The translations under genes were made by a program, and so were the position numbers. Below the pieces are notes generated by a model, which saw nothing but the letters and a program-made list of their open reading frames with translations, was not told the origin of the DNA and did not search any database. From assembly GCA_904395815.1 (NCBI GenBank), contig CAJFOC010000023.1:1-64000 (forward strand): a stretch of 64,000 nt of DNA. Reading direction: 5' to 3'. The first letter of the stretch is position 1. Each line of letters starts with the position of its first letter. Shown piece by piece: positions 41,580 to 52,153 of the stretch. Origin of the DNA: an uncultured Holdemania sp. (lineage in GTDB: Bacteria; Bacillota_I; Bacilli_A; Erysipelotrichales; Erysipelotrichaceae).

Positions 41580-41595
41580 AACTTGTATACAAGTT
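41580..41595. promoter_or_regulatory. Palindromic operator candidate upstream of kduID
   Basis: AACTTGTATACAAGTT, perfect 16-bp inverted repeat 48 bp upstream of the kduI start; GntR-like. Confidence 0.65.
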
Positions 41596-41663
41596 TTTCA
41601 ACAAATTTGTTTTTTGTGGTGCCATCCGGGTTTGCCGGCATCCGCATACGATCCTGTTTCCTG

Positions 41664-44201
41664 TCATTCCGCCTCTTCCCGCAATGCGCTGATGATTCGC
41701 TCACGCCGGCTTCGCACCGCGCTGAGCTGCTGGAACATCATCGTCATCAGGATCAGAACCAGCGCGATCAGACCCGTCAGAACTAACGGCAGTCTCACTG
41801 ACACTTCCCTGCCGTTAAGCAGGTTGTAACGGATCAGCTGGATCAGCGCCAGGCTGACAGGCACTCCCATCAACACCCCGCCTGCCCCGACAATCAGCCC
41901 TTCCAGACTCAGCATGCGCCGGATCTGCCGCTGATCCATCCCGACCGATCGCAGCATGGCCAGCTCGCGGCGGCGTAGCTGGGCGCCGGAAAAGAGCGTG
42001 TTGATCACATTGACCAGACAGATCAGAACAAGCAGCAGCACAAATCCCATCAGAAAAATCGCCACTATTGTTACCGACATCTGTTCATCACGAAGATTTT
42101 CAGCCGGACTGTAAAGGCTGAAACTGTAATTCAGATCTTCTCTGGCCAAGGTTCGGATCTGATCCAGCATCGTCTGCAGCTGACCTTCTCTGGCTTTGAG
42201 AATCAGCTGATCGGTATAACTGATCGAACCTTCCTCAGAAAAGATCAGCTGCTGCATCGCCGCAGCGGGAATGACCACCAGAATTCTGTCGCCGTACAGC
42301 GTTTCATAGCCGATCAATCCGCTGCCCTCCACCATCGCCGCCGGCCAAATCGAAAGGGGCGGACGATCTTGCGCAAACCGCAGCGTCAGCGTCTGCGGCA
42401 GTGAGGAAAAACAGGGCTGCGCCGGATCCGCTTCGTCATGGTGAGAATCCGAACAGCCGCCAAGCAGCAAGCCGCGCAGCTGTCCGTCGGCACTCAGCGA
42501 TGATTCGCTGATCCCGTTTTGCTGCAGCAGCTGTTGCCAGGAATGCTCATCCAGCGCCACCAGCGCCGCCGGCAGCGAAGATTGCCGGTTGGCGCCTTCC
42601 AGATCCAGCCCCGCGGTCTGTAGCTGCCCGTATACCTGGATCACCCGCTGTGCCTGTTGGACTGAATCCAGCTGCATGATACGCGCAAAACTGGGTTTTT
42701 CCGTTTCAATCGACCGGGAAGAATAATCACTCACCCAGGCGTCATAGCTTGCCTGCCGCGCCGAATTGTTCAAAGAGTTCATCAGCATGATCAGAAAGCT
42801 GCCCGCCGTGCTCAGCAACGTCAAACTGACGGCCAGCGACATCATCATCAACAGCGTCCGGCGGCGTCCTCGCTGCACATGATTCAGCGCCAGTTCCGCT
42901 TCCACTCCCCACAGACGCCCTGTCAGACTGCCCAGCTTCAGCTGGCATCGATTCAGCCGCAGATCATGCGGCTGACGAAGAACCTGCATCGGCATCATGC
43001 GAAAGGCATGGCGGGCCGGAAGCCAGCAAGCCAGAAGAATCATGATCAGTGAACATCCCGCTGTCACCATGACCGCCGGACCCGTGAGCACCGGCCGCAG
43101 CGGAATCTGCGGCAGAATCATCTCCATCGACTGCAGCATCGGGCTGACGGCCGACAACGTCACCGTCATGCCGCACCAGCCGCAAAACAAGCCCGGTGGT
43201 ATCGATAACAGCGCCATCATCAGCGCTTCCTGCACAACGCAGCCAAACCGCTGTCTGCCGGTAGCGCCGACGCTGGCCAGCAGACCGAACTGGCGGCTGC
43301 GCTGCGACAGCGACATCGCAAACGCGTTATAAATCAGAAATACCGCGCTGCCGATAATGATCAGCACAACCACCGCCGCCGCTATCGCGAACCTCATCCA
43401 GTATGAATTGTCCCAGAAAGCGCCGTGAAACTGCAAAACGTTGTCATTGATGGCAACCAGTTGCGAGCTCAGCGCCGGAAATGTCCGGGCCGAGGCGATG
43501 CTTTTGTCCCGCAGCGTCACACAGAAAAGACTGTCCTGTCCGGCTTGCCCCTGCCATGTCAGCGCCGTGTATCCCGGCGCCTGGCGTGGTTCCAGATCGG
43601 AGCGCTCCATCAATCCGACTACCGTGTACTGGACCGTCCTGCCATTGCGGATATCCTCTGGCGAAGCGCTGTCCAGAGGATCGTTCTGATTCAGCGTCTG
43701 CTCTGGCTGATCGCGGACTGTCCGCTCGCCCAGCTGCAGTGTGAGCGTCTGTCCCAATCGCAGCTGCAGGCCGCCGTTGTACAGGGCATGTTCGCTGACC
43801 ACCAGTTCATTTTCCTTTTCCGGAAAGCGGCCGGCCACCAGATGCAGGCCCAGACCGTGAAACGTCTTGTCATTGCCTGCCACGACATAAAGATAAGGTT
43901 TATATGCATTGCCGCTTTCCGGCAGCAGCGCATAGCCCAGTTCACTGACTTCAAAAGTGGCGGCGGTTTCAGGGCTGTCCGCGATTGCCTGCCGTTGTGT
44001 TTCATTGAGCTGCCGGTAGGCAAGATCCCAGCTGCCCGTTTCGTACACCGCCTTGCGCTGCAGATAATCCAGAAGCGAGGTGCCAAACATCATCACCGCT
44101 GTGATCATCGCTACCGCAATAACAATCCCCGCTGCGCTCAATATCGTCCGTTTGCGATGCGTTTGCAGCGAACGGACGGTATACCGGATCAGAATGTTCA
44201 T
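41664..44201 (-). CDS. FtsX-type ABC transporter permease
   Basis: 845 aa with two FtsX-like TM modules; overlaps the ATPase gene. Confidence 0.92.
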   Translation of the reverse strand: MNILIRYTVRSLQTHRKRTILSAAGIVIAVAMITAVMMFGTSLLDYLQRKAVYETGSWDLAYRQLNETQRQAIADSPETAATFEVSELGYALLPESGNAYKPYLYVVAGNDKTFHGLGLHLVAGRFPEKENELVVSEHALYNGGLQLRLGQTLTLQLGERTVRDQPEQTLNQNDPLDSASPEDIRNGRTVQYTVVGLMERSDLEPRQAPGYTALTWQGQAGQDSLFCVTLRDKSIASARTFPALSSQLVAINDNVLQFHGAFWDNSYWMRFAIAAAVVVLIIIGSAVFLIYNAFAMSLSQRSRQFGLLASVGATGRQRFGCVVQEALMMALLSIPPGLFCGWCGMTVTLSAVSPMLQSMEMILPQIPLRPVLTGPAVMVTAGCSLIMILLACWLPARHAFRMMPMQVLRQPHDLRLNRCQLKLGSLTGRLWGVEAELALNHVQRGRRRTLLMMMSLAVSLTLLSTAGSFLIMLMNSLNNSARQASYDAWVSDYSSRSIETEKPSFARIMQLDSVQQAQRVIQVYGQLQTAGLDLEGANRQSSLPAALVALDEHSWQQLLQQNGISESSLSADGQLRGLLLGGCSDSHHDEADPAQPCFSSLPQTLTLRFAQDRPPLSIWPAAMVEGSGLIGYETLYGDRILVVIPAAAMQQLIFSEEGSISYTDQLILKAREGQLQTMLDQIRTLAREDLNYSFSLYSPAENLRDEQMSVTIVAIFLMGFVLLLVLICLVNVINTLFSGAQLRRRELAMLRSVGMDQRQIRRMLSLEGLIVGAGGVLMGVPVSLALIQLIRYNLLNGREVSVRLPLVLTGLIALVLILMTMMFQQLSAVRSRRERIISALREEAE

Positions 44202-44881
44202 CGCCGCAGCACCTCGTCCTTGACGATCCGTCCATCCTCCAGCACCAGAATCCGATCCGCCTGCAGCGCAATGTTTTCATCATGCGTGATGACAATGCAC
44301 GTCTGATTGCGCTGCCGGTTGGCGCGTCTTAGCATCGTCATGACCTGTTGTGAATTGCGGCTGTCCAGATTGCCGGTCGGCTCGTCCGCCAGCAGAATCG
44401 CCGGCTGATGAATCAGCGCCCGGCCGATGGATACCCGCTGCTGCTGACCGCCGGAAAGCTGAGAAGGAAGCAGATTGCGCTGTTTCGTCAGTCCCAGCTG
44501 TTCCAATAACGCCTCCACCGTCGCCGGATCCGGGCGGCGGCCATCCAGCAGCAGCGGCAGCATGATGTTTTCCTGAACGGTCAATACCGGGATCAGGTTG
44601 TAAAACTGATAAATCAGCCCCACCTGACGGCGCCGGAACACCGCCAGCTGCGTCTCATTCAGCGAGGTGATCTCCGTCCCCTCCACAATCACCTGTCCCT
44701 GATCCGGTCTGTCCACGCCGCCCAGAATGTGCATCAGTGTCGATTTTCCGGATCCGGAAGGTCCGATGATGGCGATGAATTCTCCCCGCCGCACCTGGAA
44801 GCTGACATGATCCAGCGCTCTGACCGCCAGCGAACCATGACCATAGATCCTGCAGCACTGACTGACCCTGAGTACTTCCAT
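44198..44881 (-). CDS. ABC transporter ATP-binding protein (MacB/LolD-like)
   Basis: GPSGSGKSTLMHILGGVDRPDQG...LSGGQQQRVSIGRALIHQPAILLADEPTGNLDSRNS. Confidence 0.96.
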   Translation of the reverse strand: MEVLRVSQCCRIYGHGSLAVRALDHVSFQVRRGEFIAIIGPSGSGKSTLMHILGGVDRPDQGQVIVEGTEITSLNETQLAVFRRRQVGLIYQFYNLIPVLTVQENIMLPLLLDGRRPDPATVEALLEQLGLTKQRNLLPSQLSGGQQQRVSIGRALIHQPAILLADEPTGNLDSRNSQQVMTMLRRANRQRNQTCIVITHDENIALQADRILVLEDGRIVKDEVLRR

Positions 44882-44948
44882 CTTCCCGCGCTCCTTTCCT
44901 TTTTTCTATTCCGCATTGCCTCTCGTTGTTGTTTTTCGTAAGCAAGCC

Positions 44949-45947
44949 TCACACGATCTGACGGGGAAAACGCAGCTGAAAACAGCTGCCCTGCCCCAGC
45001 TGACTGACCACCCGCAGCATGCCGCCCTGACCGGTGATGATCTGATAGGACATCGCCAGACCGATGCCCACGCTGTCCGGCCGGGCATTGCGGCCGCGGT
45101 AAAAGCGCTCAAACAGATGCGGCAGATCCTGCGGATCGATCCCCTCACCATTGTCTTCAATCTCTATCTGATCCGCCAGCATCGTGCGCCGGCAGCGAAT
45201 CACAATCCGGCCGCCGCGTCCGGTATGCTCGGCACAGTTGCGCAGAATGTTGCCCAGCGCTTCTACCGTCCAGTTCTCATCAAGCATCAGCTCAAAATCA
45301 TCCGGACATTCCATGATCCATTCCACCCCGCTGCGAACCAGTTCCGCTTCCGCTTGCGACAGCGCCTTGCTGAGCAGGGAACGTACTTTCTGGGGCGAGG
45401 GGGAAAACTGTACCGCTCCGGCCTGCAGCCGGGCCATTTTCAGCAGCGACTGAATCAGCCATTGCATCCGGCTCAGCTGATTGCTGATCACGCGCAGAAA
45501 TTCACTGCGCTGCTGCGGATCCATCTGCGGCTGCTGCATCAGCTCCACCATCATCATCATCGAAGTCAGCGGCGTTTTCAGCTGATGGGAAATGTCGCTC
45601 AATGAATCGGAAAGAAACTGCTGGCTTTCCTGCAGCTGCTGCGCCGTCTCCCGCAGCTGCACCGTTACCTTGTAAATTTCGCTGTACAGAATGCTCAGTT
45701 CTCCTTCTTCAAACTGATCCATCTGCATGCGGTAATGCCCCTCCCGCACCCCGCGCATCTGATCGTTCAGCTGCCGCAGCCGCTGATATCGACGCAGTGT
45801 GAACAGGGTGAACCCGCTGAGAAGCAGAACCGCCTGCGCCACGCATACGACAAGCATTTCTCTGGAAGAGGCCGCGGCCAGCAGAAAAAAAGGAAGACAG
45901 GCCGCCAGGCCAAACAGCAGAAAACGCGCGATTTCCCGATTGCGCAT
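44949..45947 (-). CDS. Sensor histidine kinase
   Basis: DISHQLKTPLTSMMMMVELMQQ, EDNGEGIDPQDLPHLFERFYRG. Confidence 0.95.
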   Translation of the reverse strand: MRNREIARFLLFGLAACLPFFLLAAASSREMLVVCVAQAVLLLSGFTLFTLRRYQRLRQLNDQMRGVREGHYRMQMDQFEEGELSILYSEIYKVTVQLRETAQQLQESQQFLSDSLSDISHQLKTPLTSMMMMVELMQQPQMDPQQRSEFLRVISNQLSRMQWLIQSLLKMARLQAGAVQFSPSPQKVRSLLSKALSQAEAELVRSGVEWIMECPDDFELMLDENWTVEALGNILRNCAEHTGRGGRIVIRCRRTMLADQIEIEDNGEGIDPQDLPHLFERFYRGRNARPDSVGIGLAMSYQIITGQGGMLRVVSQLGQGSCFQLRFPRQIV

Positions 45948-45951
45948 AGGC

Positions 45952-46638
45952 TTAATCTCCCATCTTGTAACCCAGGCCCCGCACGGTCTTGATCAGCTGC
46001 GGCTGCGCCGGATCTTTTTCCAGTTTTTCACGCAGCCGTTTGATGTACACCGTCAGCGTGTTGTCGTTGACATACTCGCCACCCAGATCCCAGATCGCTT
46101 CAAACAGCTGATCCCGGGTCAGTACCTGATTGTGATGGGTCGCCAGCGTCAGCAACAGGCGGTATTCCATCCCGGTCAGAAAAATCTCTTCCGATCCGCG
46201 GAAAACCCGGGCTGCGATCGTGTTGATCGTCAGATCCTGAAAACGCAATACCGACTCCTTGCTGCTGCGGCCCATTCTTCGCAATACCGAATTGATCCGC
46301 GACAGCAGCTCGCGTACCCGAAACGGCTTGGTGATGTAGTCATCCGCCCCCAGATCCAGCCCCATGACGATGTTCACCTCATCGTCGCACGCCGTCAGAA
46401 AAATAATGGGAATCAGCTTCAGTCTCGAATCTTCCCGCATCCAGCGGCACAGATCATACCCGCTGCCATCCGGCAGCGTCACATCCAGAAGCACCAGATC
46501 CGGCGCCGACTGTTCGATCAGCGTCTGTCCCTGCCGGACTGTCGTCGCAGTCTGTACCTGATAGCCTTCCTGGGTCAGCGTGTACTGAAGTGCGGTCAGG
46601 ATCGCGCTGTCATCTTCAATGCAGTAAATATGCGTCAT
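45952..46638 (-). CDS. OmpR-family response regulator
   Basis: MTHIYCIEDDSAILTALQYTL...DLVLLDVTLPDGSGYDLC...winged-helix C-terminus. Confidence 0.96.
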   Translation of the reverse strand: MTHIYCIEDDSAILTALQYTLTQEGYQVQTATTVRQGQTLIEQSAPDLVLLDVTLPDGSGYDLCRWMREDSRLKLIPIIFLTACDDEVNIVMGLDLGADDYITKPFRVRELLSRINSVLRRMGRSSKESVLRFQDLTINTIAARVFRGSEEIFLTGMEYRLLLTLATHHNQVLTRDQLFEAIWDLGGEYVNDNTLTVYIKRLREKLEKDPAQPQLIKTVRGLGYKMGD

Positions 46639-46801
46639 GTTTGATCACCTGAGTTTATTATAGCTGATCCGCTGTTTTCTCACATGACGAGTTCGTCACA
46701 TTTCCGCCTCTTGCAGCCGATAAAAAAAGGAAACGCGTTGTCAGACACATCTCTTTCTGTGAGGCTCACTGCGTCAAAAAACGGCTTCCTTTTTTTGAAT
46801 G

Positions 46802-48046
46802 TTATTTTTTCAGCTGACTGGCGGCGGCGACCAGATTCATCAGAATCTGGACAACCTGATGCATCTGCTGAATGCTGCAGACCTCATAGCGGCCATGACA
46901 GTTGGCGCCGCCGGTTCCCAGATTAGGGCAAGGCAATCCCATAAACGTCAGCCGGGCGCCATCCGTTCCGCCGCGAACCGATTCCCGAAACGGCTGCAGC
47001 CCCGCATCCCGGACCGCCTGCATGGCCATCTCGCTGATCCATTCCTGGTCTTTCAGCACTTCCCGCATGTTGTAATAGGAATCCGTGACCGCCACCTCAA
47101 CCAGTCTCCGTCCGGCCCGTTCGTTGAGAAACTGAGCGGCCTGCGCAAACAGCGCCTTCTGCCGCGCAAATTCTTCCGCGTCGTGATTGCGGATGATGTA
47201 CTCCATCCGAACCTGTTCCACATTGCCCTCCATGCGGTTGAGATGATTGAAGCCTTCCCGGCCTTCCGTATTTTCCGGACGGCACTGCGCCGGCAGCAGG
47301 GCATGAAATTCCATCGCGACATTCAAAGCGTTGATCATCTTGTTTTTGGCGCTGCCCGGGTGAATGGAAACCCCGTGGACGACCACGCTGGCCGAGGCGG
47401 CGTTGAACGTTTCATCGCAAACGCCGGCCGCATCTCCGCCATCCACCGTATAGGCAAAATCGGCGCCGAATGCCGCGATGTCAAAACCATCCGCGCCGCG
47501 GCCGATCTCCTCGTCCGGCGTGAAGGCGATGCACACCTCGCCATGAGGAATTTCCGGATGAGTCAGCAGCGTTTCCGCCACCGTCATAATCTCGGCAATC
47601 CCGGCTTTGTCATCCGCCCCTAACAGCGTATTGCCGTCAGTAACGATCAGATCGTGACCGACAAAGCGGGCCATTTCCGGAAATTCCGCGCTTTTGAGCA
47701 CCACTTCACTGTTCAGCGCGATATCTGCGCCATCATAACGCTCAATCTTCCGCGGCCGCACCGGTCCGCCGCAGAAATCCGGCGAGGTGTCCATGTGCGC
47801 GATCAGCCCCATCGACATCACCGGATGATCGAGATTGGAAGGGATCTTTCCATACAGATAGCCCCGATCCTCAACCACTTCTTGCACGCCCATGGCGATC
47901 ATTTCTTCTTTCAGTACTTTCAGCAGGTCCAGCTGCCGGGCCGAGCTGGGAACGCTGGCGCTGTTGGGATCGGATGTGGTGTCAATCTGCGCATAGCGCA
48001 GCAATCGTTCTTCAGGTGTCAATTCTGATTCCTCTTTTCTGTCCAT
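46802..48046 (-). CDS. pepT: Peptidase T
   Basis: LIAHMDTSPDFCG...DGNTLLGADDKAGIAEIM...FTPDEEIGRGADGFD. Confidence 0.95.
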   Translation of the reverse strand: MDRKEESELTPEERLLRYAQIDTTSDPNSASVPSSARQLDLLKVLKEEMIAMGVQEVVEDRGYLYGKIPSNLDHPVMSMGLIAHMDTSPDFCGGPVRPRKIERYDGADIALNSEVVLKSAEFPEMARFVGHDLIVTDGNTLLGADDKAGIAEIMTVAETLLTHPEIPHGEVCIAFTPDEEIGRGADGFDIAAFGADFAYTVDGGDAAGVCDETFNAASASVVVHGVSIHPGSAKNKMINALNVAMEFHALLPAQCRPENTEGREGFNHLNRMEGNVEQVRMEYIIRNHDAEEFARQKALFAQAAQFLNERAGRRLVEVAVTDSYYNMREVLKDQEWISEMAMQAVRDAGLQPFRESVRGGTDGARLTFMGLPCPNLGTGGANCHGRYEVCSIQQMHQVVQILMNLVAAASQLKK

Positions 48047-48618
48047 TGCAGGCTGTCAATCATCATGTCGGAAAACTCGGCGTCAAAGCTGGAATCCCCC
48101 GGACTGCAGGCATAGAATCCGGCCCGGACAACGCCTTCCTTCAACGGCAGCGAAAACTCCCGCAGCCACTTGAAGCGCTGGCCATTGAAGGAAAACTCAG
48201 CTTTGAACTCGTTGTCACGCCGGTGCAGACGAAACGTCATGTGATGAATACCGCTGGAAACCGGCATTCCCGCCCAGTCGGAAAATCCGCCATAGGTGAC
48301 GGTGGAGCAGACCGAGGAGGAAAGGCCGTCGCGGCATTCCAGACCAACCTTGCCCCAGTCGGATTCATCATCCATGACAAACAAACCGGCCTGATCGTAC
48401 GGCGCGTGAAATTCCGCCCGGACCCGGGCGGTCAGCGTAAAGTTCTGCCGAATGGGAAACAGCGCCGCATGACCGTTAAAGCGGATCTGCCGGCGCAGAT
48501 GATTCGCCCAGAAGTCCGTAAACGGATCCGTGCTCAGAATGATTCTGTTTTTTCCTACCGTCGCCAGCGTCGGCCGGTTCATCCATGTCAGCAATGACGT
48601 GTCCAGTCTTTTTCCCAT
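48019..48618 (-). CDS. DUF1349 domain protein
   Basis: TDPFTDFWANHLRRQIRFNGHAALF...QAGLFVMDDESDWGKVGLE. Confidence 0.85.
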   Translation of the reverse strand: MGKRLDTSLLTWMNRPTLATVGKNRIILSTDPFTDFWANHLRRQIRFNGHAALFPIRQNFTLTARVRAEFHAPYDQAGLFVMDDESDWGKVGLECRDGLSSSVCSTVTYGGFSDWAGMPVSSGIHHMTFRLHRRDNEFKAEFSFNGQRFKWLREFSLPLKEGVVRAGFYACSPGDSSFDAEFSDMMIDSLQWTEKRNQN

Positions 48619-48792
48619 GATGCTTTTACCTCTGTTCTGATTATAACAAATTCCTGCTGTCTGCGCTGCTCAAAAACACGGTCAGCTCGTTAAATTCGTG
48701 TAAAAAACAGACAAAACCAGGTCATTGTCATTGACACTTTTTATTTGAGCGATTAATATTTAATGCGTTAATTATTTTCAAAGGAGTGTGCT

Positions 48793-49260
48793 ATGTCATC
48801 GAATACCGAGGCTACCGAGCTGCTGGATCTGGTCCGCAGCATCAATCACCAGATCAACAGCGTACTGAACCAGTATTATGCTCCCTACGGTCTGACCCGG
48901 CCGCAGGCCATCGTTCTGACCGAAGTGGAACATGGCGGACCGGTTTCGCTGAGCACGCTGGCCCAACGTCTGAACATGACCACCAGCAATCTCTGCCTGA
49001 TTGCTCAGCGGCTGGAAAAAAGCGGTTTTCTGCTGCGCCAAAGAGATCCGTCAGATCAGCGCAGCGTGCTGTTGGAAGGAACCGGAAAGACCCATGAGCT
49101 GATCGGACAGATTCAGGCTCATGTCGACGGCATGGTCCGGCTGCGGCTCAATCACACCGACCCGGAAAATTTCGATAAGATTATGGAAGGTTTGCGGCTG
49201 CTGAACGCCGTGATGGCCAAAGAAGAAGACAGGAGGAACACCCATGCGCTTGGGAATTGA
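48793..49260 (+). CDS. MarR family transcriptional regulator
   Basis: GLTRPQAIVLTEVEHGGPVSLSTLAQRLNMTTSNLCLIAQRLEKSGFLLRQRDPSDQRSVLL. Confidence 0.93.
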   Translation: MSSNTEATELLDLVRSINHQINSVLNQYYAPYGLTRPQAIVLTEVEHGGPVSLSTLAQRLNMTTSNLCLIAQRLEKSGFLLRQRDPSDQRSVLLEGTGKTHELIGQIQAHVDGMVRLRLNHTDPENFDKIMEGLRLLNAVMAKEEDRRNTHALGN

Positions 49261-52153
49261 TATCGGATCCACAACGATCAAATATGTTGTGCTGGATGAG
49301 GAGGGACGCTGTCTCAGTCAGGATTATCAGCGGCACAGCTGTCAGATCAACGAAAAACTCATCGACGTGCTGCAGACCGTCAGCGAACGTTATCAGACCG
49401 AAACGATGCCGGTCGTCGTTTCCGGCTCGGCGGCGATGGGACTGCAGGAAAAATGCAGCGTTCCTTTCGTTCAGGAAGTGTACGCCACCCGCGTCGCGGC
49501 CCGTCACCAGCTGGAAAACACCGACTGCATCATCGAACTGGGCGGCGAGGACGCCAAAATTCTTTTTCTCAGCGGCGGTCTGGAAGTGCGGATGAACGGC
49601 ACCTGCGCCGGCGGTACCGGCGCCTTCATCGATCAGATGGCGACGCTGCTGAATCTGAGCGCGGAACAGATGAACGAAGCCGCCAAGCATGCGGAAAAAA
49701 CCTATACCATCGCTTCGCGGTGCGGCGTCTTTGCCAAATCGGACATCCAGCCATTGATCAATCAGGGCGCAGACAAGGAAGATCTGGCCGCCAGCATCTA
49801 TCAGGCCGTCGTCAACCAGACGATCCAGGGTCTGGCGCAGGGGCGCCGGATTGAAGGCAACGTCGTGTATCTGGGCGGTCCGCTGACGTTCAACAGCGAG
49901 CTGCGCGCCGCCTTCGACAACACGCTGCATCTGCGCGGCCTGTGTCCGGAAAACAGCCTGTATTATGTCGCCATCGGCGCCGCGCTGTCGGCCAGTGAAC
50001 CGGTCAGTATTCCTCAGCTGATCGAGCAGCTGCGCAATCTGGACAGCTTCGGCACCGTCCGCTCGCTGGCGCCGCTGTTTTCCAGTCAGCAGGAATATGA
50101 CGAATTCACCCGCCGGCATCAGCGCAACCAGGTCAAGGTTCACCAGCCGAAAGAGATTACCGGTCCGGTCGCACTGGGGATCGATGCCGGCAGCACGACG
50201 ATCAAGCTCGTTCTGATCAATCCGCAGGAAGAAATTCTGTACACGATGTATCGTCCCAACCAGGGCAACGCCTTGCAGATCGTGCGGGAAACGCTGCTTC
50301 AGGTGATGGAACAGAATCCGCGCATGAACATCATCGCCAGCTGCGTGACCGGTTATGGCGAAGATCTGATCCGCAGCGCGCTGGGCGTGGATTTCGGCAT
50401 CGTGGAAACGATGGCGCATTTCACCGCCAGCCGCAAATACATGCCGGATGTCGATTTCATCATCGATATCGGCGGCCAGGATATCAAATGTTTCAAAATT
50501 CATAACGGCGCGATCGACAACATTTTCCTCAACGAGGCCTGTTCCAGCGGCTGCGGCAGCTTCCTGCAGACCTTCGCCAACGCACTGGGCTACGACATTG
50601 CGGATTTCGCCCGCCTCGGTCTGTTTGCCAAGCATCCGACTGATCTGGGCAGCCGCTGCACCGTCTTTATGAATTCCTCAGTCAAGCAGGCGCAGAAAGA
50701 TGGCGCAACGATCGAGGAAATTTCAGCCGGCCTGTCGATCAGCGTTGTCAAAAACGCTCTGTACAAGGTCATCCGCACCGCGGATGCCCGTTCGCTGGGA
50801 AAACACATCATTACCCAGGGCGGTACCTTCTACAATGACGCGGTGCTGCGGGCTTTCGAACAGGAGCTTCAGACGGAGGTCATCCGGCCGAACATCGCCG
50901 GACTGATGGGCGCTTACGGCTGCGCGCTGCACGCTTTGCGCAAAGCGCCGCAGACCAGCACGCTGTTGAATCTGCAGCAGCTGCGCGACTTTCATACCGA
51001 AGTCCGCTATGTCCAGTGCGGCTTATGCAACAACCATTGCCGTCTGACAGTCAACCAGTTTCCGGATGGCCGGCGTTTTATCGGCGGTAACCGCTGCGAA
51101 CGGCCGGTCACCAAAAAATCCACCGCCCAGCAGCTGAATATGTACGCCATCAAGCGTGAACTGCTGCAGCAATATCAGCCAGTAGCCGGCAAACGCGGCA
51201 AGATCGGTCTGCCGCTGGCGCTGAACATGCTGGAACTGCTGCCGTTCTGGCACACGTTCTTTACGGAGCTGGGCTTTGAGGTCGTCACCTCCGGCTTCGC
51301 CTCCATGGACGTGCTGCAGCGGGCGCAGAATTCCATTCCTTCCGATACGGTCTGCTTCCCGGCCAAGCTTGTCCACGCTGCCATTGAGAAGCTTCTGGAA
51401 CTGAAAGTACCGGTCATCTTCTACCCATGCATGACCTACAACATGCCGGAGAAAAACGCGGACAACAATTATAACTGCCCGATTGTGGCCTACTATCCGG
51501 AAGTGATCGAAGGCAACGTGCAGGAAATACAGAACGTCGATTTCATCTACGATTATGTCGGCATTCACCGGCCAAACGATTTCGCGATAAAGATTCACAA
51601 AATTCTCAGCCGGCACTTCGTCGGCCTGGGCGTCCGCGAAGTCATCAAGGCCAGCCGCCGCGCCTACCAGGCTTACGATCAGCATCTGCAGACAATCCGG
51701 GAAAAGGGCCAGGAAATCATCACTCAGGCGCAGATCGAAAACCGCGACATCATCGTGCTGGCCGGCCGGCCGTATCACATCGATCCGCTGGTCTGCCACG
51801 ATATCGATAAACTGATCACCAGCTATGGCGCTGCCGTGATCAGCGAGGACGTCATTAACGAGGAAGTCGGCAAAAAAGAGCTGGGCGTGTGGAATCAGTG
51901 GACCTATCATTCCCGTCTGTATGCCGCCGCCCGTTACGTCTGCACCCAGCCGAAAATGAACCTGGTACAGCTGGTTTCCTTCGGCTGCGGCGTGGATGCG
52001 ATCACCACCGATGAGGTGCGGGAAATTCTGGAAGATCGGGGCCGGATTTACACCCAGATCAAAATTGATGAAATCACCAATCTGGGCGCGGTCAAGATCC
52101 GGCTTCGCTCTCTGTTTGCCGCATTGAACCAGCAGGAGGATTCCCATGAGTGA
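49244..52153 (+). CDS. Acyl-CoA dehydratase activase (two BcrAD/BadFG ATPase domains + DUF2229-like)
   Basis: GIDIGSTTIKYVVLDEEG...CAGGTGAF...SRCGVFAKSD; second domain GIDAGSTTIKLVLIN...CSSGCGSF...SRCTVFMNSS. Confidence 0.92.
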   Translation: MRLGIDIGSTTIKYVVLDEEGRCLSQDYQRHSCQINEKLIDVLQTVSERYQTETMPVVVSGSAAMGLQEKCSVPFVQEVYATRVAARHQLENTDCIIELGGEDAKILFLSGGLEVRMNGTCAGGTGAFIDQMATLLNLSAEQMNEAAKHAEKTYTIASRCGVFAKSDIQPLINQGADKEDLAASIYQAVVNQTIQGLAQGRRIEGNVVYLGGPLTFNSELRAAFDNTLHLRGLCPENSLYYVAIGAALSASEPVSIPQLIEQLRNLDSFGTVRSLAPLFSSQQEYDEFTRRHQRNQVKVHQPKEITGPVALGIDAGSTTIKLVLINPQEEILYTMYRPNQGNALQIVRETLLQVMEQNPRMNIIASCVTGYGEDLIRSALGVDFGIVETMAHFTASRKYMPDVDFIIDIGGQDIKCFKIHNGAIDNIFLNEACSSGCGSFLQTFANALGYDIADFARLGLFAKHPTDLGSRCTVFMNSSVKQAQKDGATIEEISAGLSISVVKNALYKVIRTADARSLGKHIITQGGTFYNDAVLRAFEQELQTEVIRPNIAGLMGAYGCALHALRKAPQTSTLLNLQQLRDFHTEVRYVQCGLCNNHCRLTVNQFPDGRRFIGGNRCERPVTKKSTAQQLNMYAIKRELLQQYQPVAGKRGKIGLPLALNMLELLPFWHTFFTELGFEVVTSGFASMDVLQRAQNSIPSDTVCFPAKLVHAAIEKLLELKVPVIFYPCMTYNMPEKNADNNYNCPIVAYYPEVIEGNVQEIQNVDFIYDYVGIHRPNDFAIKIHKILSRHFVGLGVREVIKASRRAYQAYDQHLQTIREKGQEIITQAQIENRDIIVLAGRPYHIDPLVCHDIDKLITSYGAAVISEDVINEEVGKKELGVWNQWTYHSRLYAAARYVCTQPKMNLVQLVSFGCGVDAITTDEVREILEDRGRIYTQIKIDEITNLGAVKIRLRSLFAALNQQEDSHE

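Noticed and set aside
41580-41595. Palindrome as a recombinase or integration site
   Set aside because: Position directly upstream of the kduID promoter and the GntR-like core make an operator more plausible; no mobile element adjacent.
49181-50635. 484-aa minus-strand ORF
   Set aside because: Antisense to the activase gene; low-complexity composition typical of reverse-frame shadow ORFs.
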